The notes below the pieces were generated by a model. The model made no database searches, was not told the DNA's origin, and was given only the letters and a program-made list of their open reading frames with translations. From Portunus trituberculatus (taxonomy: Eukaryota > Arthropoda > Malacostraca > Decapoda > Portunidae), in NCBI RefSeq assembly GCF_017591435.1, contig NC_059304.1, positions 28,879,020-28,943,019 of the forward strand: a stretch of 64,000 bases of DNA. Direction: 5' to 3'. The translations under genes were made by a program, and so were the position numbers. Below are positions 32,373-44,483 of this stretch, one piece after another; the first letter of the stretch is position 1, and every line of letters starts with the position of its first letter.

Positions 32373-33049
32373 TCCTATATGATAGTCCAAATATCTTATT
32401 TATGTGTTTATCAGGGCTCAGATTTTTGTGTATGATCACTCCAAGATCTTTTTCCTCTTTAGTCTTCGTTATTTGCTCCTCTCCCATCAAATAGATCCAT
32501 ATTGGTCTTCTCTTACTCTTTCCTAGTTCCATTATGTGACATTTCTTGTCATTAAACTCCAATTTCCACTTCTTGCTCCATTCATAGATCTTATTTAAAT
32601 CTTTCTGTAGCAGTATACAGTCTTCTCTGGTTTTGATGACTCTTAGCAACTTTGCATCATCAGCGAATAAATTTACATAACTGTTTATCCCAACGTGAAT
32701 ATCGTTTACATAAACTTGAAACATAATGGGGGCTAACACTGACCCTTGTGGCACCCCGCTGGTTACTTTACTCCAAGATGAGTATGTATCTCTGATCACA
32801 GTTCTCATTTCTCTATCCTTCAAATAATCTCTTGTCCATTCGAGCAAGGTTCCACGCAGTCCTCCTATGTTTTCTAGTTTCCAAAGAAGTCTTCCATGAG
32901 GGACTTTATCAAATGCCTTTTTAATGTCTAGGTATACTGTGTCTACCCATCTATCTCTGCTTTCAAGTCCTGCAATAACCCTGGAGTAGAAGTGTGATTC
33001 ACTCAGTCCAGTGATACATATGTTCTTTCTACGGTTATAGTCCTCTTGG

Positions 33050-33345
33050 TAGTTGACTCTTTGTTTTAGGTTTTTAACACTGGTCTCAAGTCCTCGGACT
33101 TTTGAAGCATTCTTATTGTTCCTTGCAGATCGCCATCTTCTGCTTGTGAGAACTCAAGACTTCTGGTTATTTCTTTGATATTTGTTTCCAGTTCACTAAT
33201 TCTCAGGCTGAATTGGTTGACCACAACATCCAAGGCACTTCGAAAAGCCTGACTCTGAGAGTCCAGTAGAACTTTCAGTATCAGAATCCATGGTTGGTTG
33301 TATGTCAGGAGCGATAGAGGAAGACGTCCGTTCAGCACCGCTGCT
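33050..33345 (-). pseudogene. LINE ORF1 fragment of another family
   Basis: The minus frame at 33338-33066 includes QAFRSALDVVVNQFSLRISE, then LETNIKEITRSLEFSQAEDGDLQ, a coiled-coil stretch of the kind found in ORF1 proteins of arthropod LINEs. Nothing of its ORF2 was found next to it. It separates LINE-C1 from the short LINE-B3 fragment. Confidence 0.55.
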
Positions 33346-33585
33346 ATTGTGTGTATTTACCTAGCTGTAGTTTTACAGGGCCTGGGCTTTATGCTCATGT
33401 GGCCCCGTCTCCATATCTACACTTATCAAATTTTTCTTTAAAACCATGCACACTCATTGCTGACACCACTTCTTCACTCAAATTGTTCCACGTCTCAACA
33501 CATCTTTGTGGGAAACTATATTTTTTAACATCTTTCAGACTCTGAGAGTCCAGTAGAACTTTCAGTATCAGAATCCATGGTTGGT

Positions 33586-33592
<7 letters not shown>
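33251..33592 (+). repeat. 55-bp direct repeat flanking a LINE-B 3' fragment
   Basis: The 55 bases starting GACTCTGAGAGTCCAGTAG and ending GGTTGGTTGTATGT occur at 33251-33305 and again at 33538-33592. Between them lie 40 bp of the ORF1 fragment and the LINE-B3 3' piece (33347-33537). The second copy runs straight into the (GT)n and 3' end of LINE-B4. Confidence 0.92.
33347..33537 (-). mobile_element. LINE family B 3' fragment (copy B3)
   Basis: Nearly identical to 33620-33813, the 3' end of LINE-B4, including the terminal TACAGCTAGGTAAATACACA. Only the last 190 bp are present, truncated at TTTCAGAC. The adjacent 55-bp direct repeat suggests it arose together with B4 by local duplication or template switching. 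Confidence 0.9.

Positions 33593-33628
<36 letters not shown>
33585..33628. repeat. (GT)n microsatellite at LINE-B4 3' end
   Basis: About 42 bp of GT, the (AC)n tail of LINE-B4 on its sense strand. Confidence 0.95.
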
Positions 33629-33630
<2 letters not shown>

Positions 33631-33689
33631 TTACCTAGCTGTAGTTTTACAGGGCCTGGGCTTTATGCTCATGTGGCCCCGTCTCCATA

Positions 33690-35693
33690 TCTACACTTAT
33701 CAAATTTTTCTTTAAAACCATGCACACTCATTGCTGACACCACTTCTTCACTCAAATTGTTCCACGTCTCAACACATCTTTGTGGAAACTATATTTTTAA
33801 CATCTCTCAGACATCTTCCTTTCTCAGCTTTTTACTATGCGATCTTGTGCTTCGAATGTCATATTCTTCTCTCAGGATCAGTTTCTCATTATCCACGTGA
33901 TCCATTCCGTTGATCAATTTATAAACTTCTATCAGATCCTCTCTCTCCCTTCTCTGTTCCAGGGCTGGTAGATCCATAGCCTTTAGTCTCTCCTCATATG
34001 TCATCCCTTCTAATTCTGGAATCATTCTTGTAGCCATTTTTTGTAGTCTCTCCAATTTCCTTATGTGTTTCTTTTTATGAGAGGTCCACACTACTCCTGC
34101 ATATTCCAATCTGGGTCTTATTATAGTACTTATCAATTTCCTCATCATTTCTTTGTCCATGTAGTGAAATGCTAATCCAATATTCCTTAGCAAATTATAT
34201 GTCTCTGAAAATTCTATTAATATAGCTTACCGGTTGATTGTTTTCTTCCATCGTCACTCCTAAGTCCTTTTCCTTTTTCACTTTCTCCAGTTCTACTCCA
34301 TCTCCCATCATATAGATTCCCACGGGTCGTCTTTCACTCTTTCCCATTTCCATGACATGGCTTTTGTCCACATTGAATTCCATTTCCCACTTTTCCTCCA
34401 TTCCCAAATCTTATTTAGGTCTTCCTGCAGTATTTAACAATCCTCTTTTTGCTTTATAACTCTGCACAGTTTTGTATCATCTGCAAACAGATTTATGTAG
34501 CTGTTCACTCCTTCTGGCATGTCGTTTATATATATGAGGAAAAGTATTGGTGCTAATACTGACCCCTGTGGCACTCCGCTTTCTACTGCTCCCCACTTGG
34601 ACTTCCTATCTTTAACTATCGTCCTTATTTCACTCTCCCTCAAATAATTTTCCATCCATCTCATTGTGCTTCCTTTTAAGCCACCCTTCTCCTCTAACTT
34701 CCACAGTAATCTTGCATGTGGCACTTTATCAAATGCCTTTTTTAGATCCAAATAAATACAGTCAACCCATCCCTCTCTCTCTTGTACTCTATCAACTATT
34801 CTAGAGTAGAAACTCAGTAAATTAGTTACACACGACCGTCTTTTTTTAAAACCAAATTGGCTATTTGATATTAATTTGTTGTCTTCAAGGAACTCGATCC
34901 ATTTTTTCTTTATTAGTCTTTCACACATCTTGCATATTACACTAGTTAGTGATACCGGTCTGTAATTTAAAGGTTCTTCCTTCCTTCCCTCTTATATATG
35001 GGAACCACCTCAGCTCTTTTCCATTCTACTGGTACTGTTCCATTTTCTATTGAGCATTTTATGATGTTGTATATAGGACTTGCTAGTTCTTCCCTACATT
35101 CTTTCAGTATTCTGCCTGAGACTTCATCCGGTCCCCTTGCCTTCTCTTCATCCAATTCCTTCATTAACTCTTTTATTTCAAGCTTGGTTACTTTAACCTC
35201 TTTCATATAGATTGTCTCTCTATTACCATGTGGCATTTCAAATTTGGATTTCTTAGTAAAGACCTCCTGGAATTTATTATTTAATAGTTCTGCCATACTT
35301 TTGGGGTCTTCCACCATCCCGTTCTCTCCTTTTAACCTTTTTATTGTTTCTTTTTGCCTAATTTTTCAATTTATTAATCTATAGAACAATTTTGGTTGCT
35401 CCTTACATTTTTTGACAATGTCCTTTTCAAAGTTCTTCATCCATCCTCACCTTAACATATTCATTTCTCGCTGCCTTGAAGTTTTCCTTATTTACTGGAT
35501 TTCTATTTCTCCTCCACCTTTTCCATGCTCCATCTCTTTTCTCCTTTGTCCTAGCACACCTTGCGTTAAACCAATCTTTCTTTCCTTCTTTTTTAGGTCT
35601 ATATTTCGGGACATATTCCCTGACTCCTGTTTTGTATATTTCCAAAAATAAATTATACTTCTCTTGCACTGTCTCTGAGTTTTCCATCTCCAC
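33690..35693 (-). pseudogene. LINE-B4 ORF2, reverse transcriptase part
   Basis: Fragments: EKARGPDEVSGRILKECREE and VPVEWKRAEVVPIYK (35317-34967); FLEDNKLISNSQFGFKKRRS, YLDLKKAFDKVPHARLLWKL, then GSTMRWMENYLRESEIRT, SGVPQGSVLAPILFLIYIND and NLFADDTKLCRV (34928-34434); EFNVDKSHVMEMGKSERRPV (34407-34195); and VAFHYMDKEMMRKLISTIIR to the C-terminus (34193-33807). Frameshifts near 34960, 34435, 34194 and 33800 break it. It retains the palm segment missing from B2. Confidence 0.9.
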
Positions 35694-36476
35694 CCAGTTA
35701 ACGTATTTGAAATAGTTCTTGAGATTCTCAATATCAGCCTTTCTGTAATTTAATCAGTCTCCTTTGTATGATTCGTCTCTATCTTCCTTTCCCTCTTCTA
35801 TATCCATTTCTAACATTACATGGTCACTCTTTCCCAATGGGTACTTATATCTTATATCATCGTTCATTTGTATACCCCTTGTAAAAACTAGGTCCAATCT
35901 CACCGGCTTGTCGTTTCCTCTGAATCTTGTGTTTTCCTTTACTCTTTGGTCTATCATATTATCTATAATTAGGTTCAGGAATCCTTCTTCCCCCTACCAC
36001 TTTCATAATTTCCCAGTCCACTTCTTTACAGTTGAAATTGCCTACTGATATCACTTTTCTCCTTTCTTTAATGATTCTCGTTAGACTTCTTATTGTGTCA
36101 TCTATCATATCTTTTTATTCTTGATTGGTCCATGAATGTGTTTTTGGTGGCACATATGTTACAATGATTGTTAATTCTTATTAATATGCATCTTAACATA
36201 CAGTACTTCTGCTTTTCCTTCCCCACATTCCACTTGGTTTATCACCATCTCCTTCCTTAACATTATCATGACTTCTCTTCCTTTACCCCCTCTGTCTCTC
36301 CTCCATACATTATACCTATTATCCATGTCTATTTTGATTGCCTCATTTAGTTTTGTTTCAGCCAGGCATACAATATCCGGTTCTTCTTTCTTTATGTAAT
36401 CTCTTAATTCTAATTTACTTGATAAAACCCCGTCTATGTTCGTATACATCATTTTATAGTCTCTTTCCTTTATCAC
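35694..36476 (-). pseudogene. LINE-B4 ORF2, endonuclease part
   Basis: From the start at 36476: DYKMMYTNIDGVLSSKLELR, IVCLAETKLNEAIKIDMDNR and REVMIMLRKEMVINQVE (36476-36171). Then a degraded GDFN region near 36010-36060, and RLDLVFTRGIQMNDDIRYKY with GKSDHVMLEMDIEEG (35957-35754), which keeps the SDH block. Frame changes separate the parts. Confidence 0.85.
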
Positions 36477-36559
36477 TTTTAGTTAAACTTGTTCCATTTT
36501 TTCCTTTTCCTTCTTTTTTTATATACCATTTCCTTATCCTGTCTCCTAGAATTCTCCAA

Positions 36560-36660
36560 AAAAATGTTTTTGTTTTTCTTCTTCTGACCTTTCATTATTT
36601 TTTTCCCTTACTGCTGCCGCCAGTTTGTTGTATCTTCCTTTCTTCCTCATTTCTATTTTT

Positions 36661-36740
<80 letters not shown>

Positions 36741-37050
36741 TTGCAACCTTCTGTTTCTCTGAGTTTAGTTGTTCTATATAATATTTCTTCTGTTGCTGCT
36801 TGTGATTTTAGTAGTATCTTAATTGGTCTCGTTGTTCCTTCTCGATATGGTCCCATTCTGTGTATTTCTTCTACTTCCTCTTCTAAGTTCTGCCTATCTT
36901 CGTTGTTTAGATTTTTTAGTAGGTCTTTGACTGATTTCATTTCTTTTTCTCTTCTTGGTCTATACTTTACATTTTTTTTTTTTAGTCCAAATATGATTAC
37001 ACTTTTTTTTCTGCAATTTCCCTATCTAGATTTTCTTTTTTCTTGAGGAC
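36560..37050 (-). pseudogene. LINE-B4 ORF1, RRM-like half with a (TA)n expansion
   Basis: MKSVKDLLKNLNNEDRQNLE, EEIHRMGPYREGTTRPIKIL and LRETEGCKDIYI (36940-36750). The Asp-Ile-Tyr-Ile codons then open into a (TA)n tract (36663-36738), the same position as in LINE-B2. Here the number of units leaves the frame, and the reading ends within a few codons after the tract. Confidence 0.85.
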
Positions 37051-37079
37051 TCCTGTGTGTGTGTGTGTGTGTGTATAAG

Positions 37080-38545
37080 TTGGACATTCTTGTTTGTCAG
37101 ACCAAACTTTCCCCCAATTAGTCCAAGGTAGTGAGGATCAACAGAACTGTTCTTCCATTTATAATGTTCCTCAATTCTATTTCATCAAAAAAAAAATTTC
37201 AGCTTTTCAGAATCTGCTCTTGCATAATTTAATCTCTCTTTTTTTGTTGTCTTCCCTGTATCTTATCACATCCAATACTAATGTTACATTGTCACTTCTT
37301 CCCATTGGACTAAGGTATTGTATGCTGGGAGGGGATTTGGCTTCTTTATGAATACTAGGTCAAGCTATGATGGTTCTTCTTCCCTTTTGTACCATGTTGA
37401 TTATTCCACCCAGTGATCCAGTGTATTCACCAGCACCTCCTCGCTCCACAATCCAGCATTACCTTTTACTTCCATCTCTCTCCAGTTTACTCTTTTACAG
37501 TTAAAATGTCCTACTAATAGTATTTTTCCATCTTTTCTTATCATATTATCTAAACACCTAATCACCTCCTTGCATTTCTTTATGTTTCTCAGTTTTCCAT
37601 GTATTTGTCTTAGGTGGCACATATATAACTGATTTTTTTTTTTTTTTTTTTCCAGTTCCTGTCTTGATTGTTACTCCCATTGCTTCTGCCATGCCATCAA
37701 CGTATTGCACTTCCTCCACACATATATTGTCACGAACCATTATTAGCACTCCTCCTCCCCCCTTTTCCCTTCCTGTCTCTTCTCCAGCTATTATATCCCT
37801 CTTCCTTAAAGGTAACATAGATCTCCACCTTCAGCTTTGTTTCTGCTATGCACATTACATCCAGTCTTTTACTTCAAATAACCTCTAACCTCCATCACAC
37901 TGTATAACAACCCATCTATATCAGTACAAGCCACTCTTATAATTTCTTGCCTCTTCCATGACCTCCATCTTCGAAAGATATCACCTCTTCAGTCTCATGT
38001 CATAGAAATTCTTCTCTATCTCTGTCCTTTTCTTGTTTTTTTTCCTTAGCTTCATTTCTTGGCACTCTCTCCTTTTCTTTCTTTTCCAGGTTCATATCTC
38101 TTTTTATCGATATATTATTAAATTCAGTATCATCATTCAGTTTTCTTGTCATTATCTCCTCCACTGCCACCTGCAATCTCATTCTCACTTTCATTGGTCT
38201 CTTTCCCCTTTTGCTAAATCTTCCCAATTTAATCACTTCCTCCACTTCCTGGATTTTTTTTTTTCAGTCCAAAAATTAAGATACATTTTCTCTTATCCAC
38301 TGTATCCCTCACTAGCTCTTCCTTCTCCTTAATTACTTGTATAGCAGTGTCCTTTGTCTTTTCCTGTATTTGCTTCTTTGCTATCTCTAAAAAAATTTCT
38401 TTTTCCTCTTCCTGCTCCTTTTTCCAGTCTTTTATGTAATTCCTCCAATTTGATTTCACCCATTCCATTCTCTACTTTATTCTCCCCATCCTGTATTTTC
38501 TTCTGTAGGGTCCTTAAGGATTTTTCATAATCACAACATGTAGCC
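37080..38545 (-). mobile_element. LINE family C 5' fragment (copy C2): ORF1 and endonuclease
   Basis: Minus strand, matching 47256-48660 of copy C3. ORF1 pieces are at 38547-38000 (EEVIKLGRFSKRGKRPMKVR with the RRM-like ISIKRDMNLEKKEKERVPRN). Endonuclease pieces are at 37818-37401 (RKRDIIAGEETGREKGGGGV, then GKILLVGHFNCKRVNWREME, with GDFN changed to GHFN). The RT and 3' end are absent; a (GT)n run joins it to the truncated 5' end of LINE-B4. Many frameshifts. Confidence 0.8.
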
Positions 38546-38820
38546 AAAAGAGCAGCACTAGGCTCATGCTATCCTACCTCCTAATCCATTTCTATCAAAA
38601 TTTTGCTGAAATTTATTTATGGTCTTTGCACACACTATTTCATCATCAAGTTTGTTTCATGCTGGTATACATCTGTGAGGAAAGCTATATTTCTCTTTCT
38701 TCTGCAATCACCACTTTCAGTTTTCTTCCATGTCCTCTAGTGCTCCTTATATCAAGTTTCACTTGATCATCTTTGCCCAGCTTTTCTATCCATATCAATA
38801 TCCTATATAGTGCTATCATA

Positions 38821-40447
38821 TCACCTCTCCCTCCTTTCCTCCAGTGTAGTTAGTCCCAGTTTTTCCAGCCTCTCTTCATAACTATATTCACTTAGATTTG
38901 TAGAGACTTTTGTTGCAGCTTTCTGGATTCTTTCCAGTTTCCTGATGTCTTTTTTTAGATTTGGTGACAACACTAATGCTGCATACTCCAAACGTGGACG
39001 TATCACTGTTGTTATCAACTTTTTATCATATCTTCATTGATGTATGTAAATGCTGCTCTGATATTTTTAAGTAGATTATAAGTTTCTCCTGTGATCTTGT
39101 TAATATGCTTTTCAAATGACATGCTGTTAGAAATGGTTACTCCCAGGTCCTTTTCTTCTCTCCTTTTATTAATTTTTTCATTTCCCAGGTAATAAGTACC
39201 TTTAGTTCTCTTAGCATTCCTTCCAAACTCCATCATGCTACATTTCTTAGCATTAAACTCCATGTTCCATTTCATTGACCATTCATGTATTTTCAATAAG
39301 TCTTAATTTAGTGATTCTTAGTCCTCCTGATTTGAGACTCTCCTCATGATCTTTGCATCATCAGCAAAGAGACATGTAGCTAGTTACTCCTTCTGGCATG
39401 TTGGTAACATAAGCAGCAAACATGATTGGTGATAGTACTGAACCTTGCAGGACCCCACTTATTACTTCTCTCCAATTTGACTTCTCACCTCTGACAACTG
39501 TCCTCATTTCTCTACCCATCAAAGTCAGTCATCCACCTTATTAATGAACCTTCCAGTCCTCTTATACTTTTCAGCTTCCATATTAATCCTGTGTATGGTA
39601 CTTTATGAAAATCTTTTTTTAGGTCCAAGTATGTATATGCAATCAGCCCATCCATCTTTCTCGTTCATTATATCCACTACTCTTGAGTAAAACTTAACAA
39701 TTTAGTTGTACAGGATCTCCCTTCCTAGAACCCAAATTGTTTCTCTGTTATCATTCTGTTCTCTTTCAGGAATTTCTTTCACCTGTTCTTGATTATTCTC
39801 TTGTAAATTTTTACTACCCAACTCATCAGTGATACTGGTCGAAAATTGAATAGTTTTTCCTTGTTCCCGACCTTCAAGATTAGGATAATATCTGCCCGTT
39901 AAAAGTCCGTGGGTAAAGTTCCTTCCGACAAGGTGGTGCTGATGATATTGTGGATCACCTTAGCTAGCTATGAGCTGCATTCTTTTAAAACCTAGTTTCA
40001 TATCCCATCAGGTCCCATTGCTTTCCTTGCTTCCAGTTTATTCAAACTATTCTGAATTTCCTCTATTGTTGTTTTGACTTCTTCTAAACCTATCCTATTT
40101 ACTGTACTTATCCTTTCTTCTTTGAACTCATTTTCTTTAGTGAACACAGAGTGGGAGTATTTATTGAACACTACAGCCATCTCCTTTGGATCTTCAGCTG
40201 TTTCTCCTTACACCTTTACTCTGCAGATATCTTCTTTGTGCTTTATCTTACTGTTGATATATCTGAAAAATAGTTTTGGTTGGTCTTTACATTTGTTCAC
40301 AATGTTTCTTTCATAGTTTCCTTGTTCAACTCTACAAATTGTAACATAAGTATTCCTTTTAAATATATAATTGTTCCACAGGTCTAATTTCCTATTTTTC
40401 CTCCACTTGTTCCATGCTTTCTCCCACTTCAGTCTGGCTGTTAGCAT
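38821..40447 (-). pseudogene. LINE-D reverse transcriptase, decayed
   Basis: Recognisable blocks: EARKAMGPDGI (near 40010), LPTDF/YPNLEGREQGKTIQFSTSIT-type text around 39830-39900, a degenerate QFGF-like block at 39740, LFADDAKIMRRVS (FADD, near 39345-39375), EFNAKKCSMMEFGRNAKRTK, EEKDLGVTISNSMSFEKHIN (39296-39015), and LEYAALVLSPNLKKDIRKLE with LEKLGLTTLEERRER (39018-38821). At least eight frame changes and several stops. This is the oldest of the B/C/D copies. Confidence 0.8.
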
Positions 40448-40699
40448 TTCTTATTGTACCACTCTTTGATGAATGTATTCACCATTGCCCTCTTGGGTAC
40501 CCATTTTTTTACTCCCTTATTGTATATTTTCATGAAGGTGGTCCTCTTGACTTCAATGTCATCTGCCTCCAGAACTCTCTTCTAATCTACTCTCTCAAAC
40601 AAGCTCATGCTGTCCATAGTTTAACTACTCACTCCTGTGGTCTTCATTCCTCTTGCTTTTACTTTTATCTATTAAATAGAACTGTATTAGGACATTATC

Positions 40700-42290
40700 A
40701 CTTTTGCTACTGGGCTGTATAGTTTAAGTCCTCAATAATTGTGTGTTCTTTTGTAAATATAAGGTGAAGTCTTGATGATAATTCATTTGCCCTGAATCTA
40801 GTGTGTTCTTGGATCCATTGTGTGAGGATGTTCTTAATGGCCAATTCTAATAGTTGGTTTCCCCATGATGCCTCACTGCCTTCAGTAGTACAATTTTCCA
40901 AAGAAACCTCCTTACAGTTAAATTTTCTCATTACTAATGTATCCTCACTTCCTCCAATATTAACTTAGATAGACATACTTTTGTGCTTTCTAATTTATTT
41001 CTTTATTCTTCTTCACCCCAAGAGTTGGTTTTTGGAGGAACATAGATCACAATAATACTGAGGCATCTTCTCAGGTTCCTTTTTAACTTCACTTCAAGCA
41101 CCTCAGCATTGCCCTCCCCACTTATGGTTGACTCTACTGTTAGCTCTTTCTCCACTAGGTGCATCACACCTTGCTTGTTTTCTCTTTTTCTCAGTCATAT
41201 ATTGTATTTTCCACCACCAATCTCTATGACCTTCACATCACTCTCCAGTTTACTTTTAAAAATTCCCATTATTTCTTGTTTTTCTTCTTGTAAATAATGA
41301 TTTAATTCAAACCTAGCTGACATTAAACCTAAAATTTAAGTTTCTGAAAGCAACTTTCAATTTGTCCGCTCGGCAGCCTCCTCTCTTATGCACCACTTCC
41401 TCAGCCTCATGTCCATGACCCTCCAAAAGAATTTATTTTTCTCTCCATTTTATTTTTATTTTATTTATTTTTTTTTTTTGCTACCCTCCTTACTTCATTT
41501 ATTTTATCTCTCTCCTCCCTGGTCCTATCTTTCTTAATCCACATTTGTTTGTACTCCACTTTTCCCAATTTCCAGGCCTTATCTATTGCTTCCTTAGCTG
41601 CTAATTGAGACTGAAACCTTATTTTTATGGGACGTTGTTTACCCTCAACATACTTGCCCAATCTATGTATTTCTTCAACTTCCTCTGTCAACTCATTGTT
41701 CTCTTGTATTGTCTCCACCAGTTTTTCCACACACCTCCTTTCCTTCTTTGCTCTTTCAGTTCTATGCACTACACATTCCTTCAGGCCAAATACTATAACT
41801 GTTATTTTCTTATCCACTGTGTCTCTCACTAAATTTTCCTTTGACAACCTTTTCAGCTTAAAGGTTATCATTCACTTTCGTTTACTCTTTCACTATCTTA
41901 AAGAAATCCACTTTTTATCCTCATGTTCCTTTTTCTAAATTTCTTGCTTTGCATTTAATTCCTCCACTTTCCCTCACACTCTAGCTTTCAGTTTGTATAA
42001 TGTCAGTTTTTTATGATCATAGTATGCACTCTTTCACATTGTTTTTTCCATTGCTAGGGCATCAACTATTTTCTCCAACTTTTCCATTCTCATATCTCTC
42101 ATTTCACTCTCCAAATCAATTAACTTTTTCCTGATTACACTATGCCCAACTTTTTCTTCCTTGTCCCCGAACCCAGAGAAATCCCTTCTTACCAGTTTCG
42201 AGACCATTGGTGTGGGAGTACACAATCCTGAAGCAGACACTGTCTCTTTCGATTCACTCATATTGGCGAATATTGAGCTTAATTTCATGG
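40700..42290 (-). pseudogene. LINE-D ORF1 and endonuclease remnants
   Basis: ORF1: a start near 42288 (MSESKETVSASGLCTPTPMV at 42258) and the RRM-like domain in 41871-41461, which is open for 136 codons and ends in a Lys run. Endonuclease: KFNCKEVSLENCTTEGSE in the GDFN region (Asp and Phe changed), then LTQWIQEHTRFRANELSSRL and HLIFTKEHT (40931-40707). Upstream endonuclease text at 41000-41330 is mostly illegible. Confidence 0.75.
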
Positions 42291-42699
42291 CTAATCTTAT
42301 GACAGGTCAGCACTGAATCTAGTGTGACCCCCCCCCCATCCAGGTACCCACAAATCAGAGTAAGCTCTCCGTAAGGAAAAGCAGTGTTCCTGACATCTGC
42401 TTTCTCTGCCGTCTGGTTTATGTATTTACCTGGTTCTATTTACCTAGTTGTATTGTAAAGGGTTCGAACAGGGCTCATTGTGTCCTGTGTCTGTGTCTCC
42501 ATTTATCCAATTTTTCTTTAAAGTTATGCACATTATGTGCTGTAACAACTTCATTCGACGCATTCCACTTTTTCCCGTTCTATGTAGGAAACTGTATTTT
42601 CCAATATTCTTCACAGTGCCTCATCCTAATCTTCTTTACATGTCCTCTTCTCCATCTATCTTCTTCTGTCACCAGCACCAGGTCCTCCTTGTCTATTTT

Positions 42700-44440
42700 T
42701 CAATGCCATTTACTATTTTATACATTGTTATTAAGTCTATCTTCATATGTTAGGTCATTTGCATCTATCTTCTGGATCCGTTCTAATCTTCTTGTATCTT
42801 TTTTTAGAGTTCAGTGACAACATCACTGCTGCATATTCCAGCTTAGGACATATCATGCTCATGATAATATTTTTCATCAGATCTTTGTCCATGAATTGAA
42901 ATGCCACTCTAATTTTGGTCATCATTTTATATACTAATTCAAATATCTTACTTATGTGTTTTTTGTGGGGTTCAGATTTGCCTGTATAATCACTCCCAGA
43001 TCTTTTTCCTCTTTAGTCTTCATTATTTGTTCCTCTCCCATAAGATAGTTCCATACTGGTCTTCTCTTACTCTTTCCTAGTTCCATTATGCAACATTTCT
43101 TAGCATTGAACTCTAATTTCCACATCTTAGTCCACTCATAGATTTTGTTTATATCTTCCTGCAGCAGCAAATAGTCCTCTCAGGTTTTGATTACTCTTAG
43201 CAATGTTGCATCATCAGCAAACAAATTAATATAACTGTTTAACCCATTTTGAATGTCATTTACATCGACTACCTGAAACATAATGGGGAATAACACTGAC
43301 CCTTGTGGCACTTCTACTTGTTACTTTACCCCAAGATGAGTATGTATCTCTGATCATAGTTCCCATCTCTCTGTCCTTTAAGTAATCCCTTATCCAATCT
43401 AACAAAGTTCCTCTCAGTCCTCCTATGCTCTCTAACTTCCAAAGTAGTCTGCCATGAGGGACTTTAACAGAAGCCTTTTTTTATGTCCAGGTATACTGTG
43501 TCCATCCATCCATCTCAGCTTTCTAATCCTTTTATTACTCTTGAGTAGAAACTTAATAAGTTCGACACACATGACCGTCCTGCCCTGAACCCATATTGTC
43601 GGATTGACATAACCTGTTCTTCCAGATATTTAACCCATTTTCCTTTGATAATTATTTCACATGACTTCCCCACAACACTTGTAAGTAACACAGGTCTGTA
43701 ATTCAATGGCTCGGTTGACTTTTCTCCTTTAAATATTAGGATTATGTTAGCTGTCTTCCATTCTAGTGGTACTCTCCCTTCTTTTAATGAACTTGTATTC
43801 ATTTCCCAAATTGGATTTATCAGTTGCTCTTTACATTCTTTTAATGCCCAACCTGATACACCATCCAGCCCCATTGTTTTTCTGACATCCAAATTATTTA
43901 ATAATCTTCCAATATATTCTTTGTTTGTTATGATTTCCTACAATCCTGGGCAATGCAATGTCCTATTTGGTTCTGCAAAATCCTCTTTTTTCAGTGAACA
44001 CAGTTTTGAAACTCAATCATTATATCACTCATTTTCTTTGCTGTTTGGTATGTCTTCCCTCCTTTAATTATTTTTTCTAATGTTTCCTTATTCTTCATCT
44101 TACCATTTATAAATTTGTAGAAAAGCTTGGGTTCATCTTCGCTTTTTTGTACCACATTAATTTTTTATCATGTGGACTTTTCACGGGAATTTATGGGCTA
44201 AAGAGGATACTTTTTAAGGTACCTCCTATCTCACAGCCCACCCACTAGGAAACCATTGTCCTGAATGAGGAAGCCCAACCTACACTTGGACTGTGGACAG
44301 GATTCGAACCATGCGCTTGGAAACCCGCGAACCCCAAAGCACGCATGGTTCCACTGTACCATGGCAGCCCCATTCTTTCTTCCTCTCTACTTACTCTAAT
44401 ATATTCATTTCTCGCATCCTTATACTGCTGTCTGTTGTTT

Positions 44441-44483
<43 letters not shown>

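Larger units (their letters stand above)
31034..32980 (-). pseudogene. LINE-C1 reverse transcriptase, split by hAT element
   Basis: From the 5' side: YLDIKKAFDKVPHGRLLWKL (near 32930-32880), TSGVPQGSVLAPIMFQVYVN, NLFADDAKLLRV (FADD near 32660), LEFNDKKCHIMELGKSKRRP, EEKDLGVIIHKNLSPDKHIN, then the hAT insertion. After it come VAFHYMGKDMMKKIITSMIR, LEYAAVVWSPSSKKDIRKLE and LPTLQDRRERGDLITMYKI. The segments are open, so the hAT insertion itself is the main lesion together with 5' truncation. Confidence 0.88.
30876..32990 (-). mobile_element. LINE family C copy C1, 5' truncated, interrupted by hAT
   Basis: Minus-strand LINE whose 3' end shares TACAACTAGGTAAATACACAC with family B but whose upstream sequence differs. 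The RT is read on both sides of the hAT insertion at 31440-32372; removing it and one TCCTATAT joins HINKIFGLSYR to MLTNIRVAFHYMG. The 5' end stops within the RT near 32990. Confidence 0.88.
33629..37052 (-). mobile_element. LINE family B copy B4, 5' truncated
   Basis: Minus strand, with the same order as B2: 3' end, RT (33690-35330), endonuclease (about 35690-36476) and the ORF1 C-terminal half (36560-37050). It is truncated inside ORF1 at AGGAGTCCTCAAGAAAAGAAAATC, next to a (GT)n run (37052-37074). It is close to B2 throughout but has independent lesions. Confidence 0.9.
38560..42420 (-). mobile_element. LINE family D, almost full length, strongly decayed
   Basis: Minus strand. ORF1 lies at 42288-41461, with a coiled-coil-like N-terminus (VIRKKLIDLESEMRDMRMEK) and an RRM-like part (ITVIVFGLKE, RPIKIRFQSQLAAKEAIDKA, MWIKKDRTREERDKI). 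The endonuclease region is at about 41300-40700 and the RT at 40447-38821. A 5' untranslated part with a C9 run reaches about 42420, where the 3' end of the next LINE begins. The 3' end at about 38560 lacks the (AC)n tail. Confidence 0.82.
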
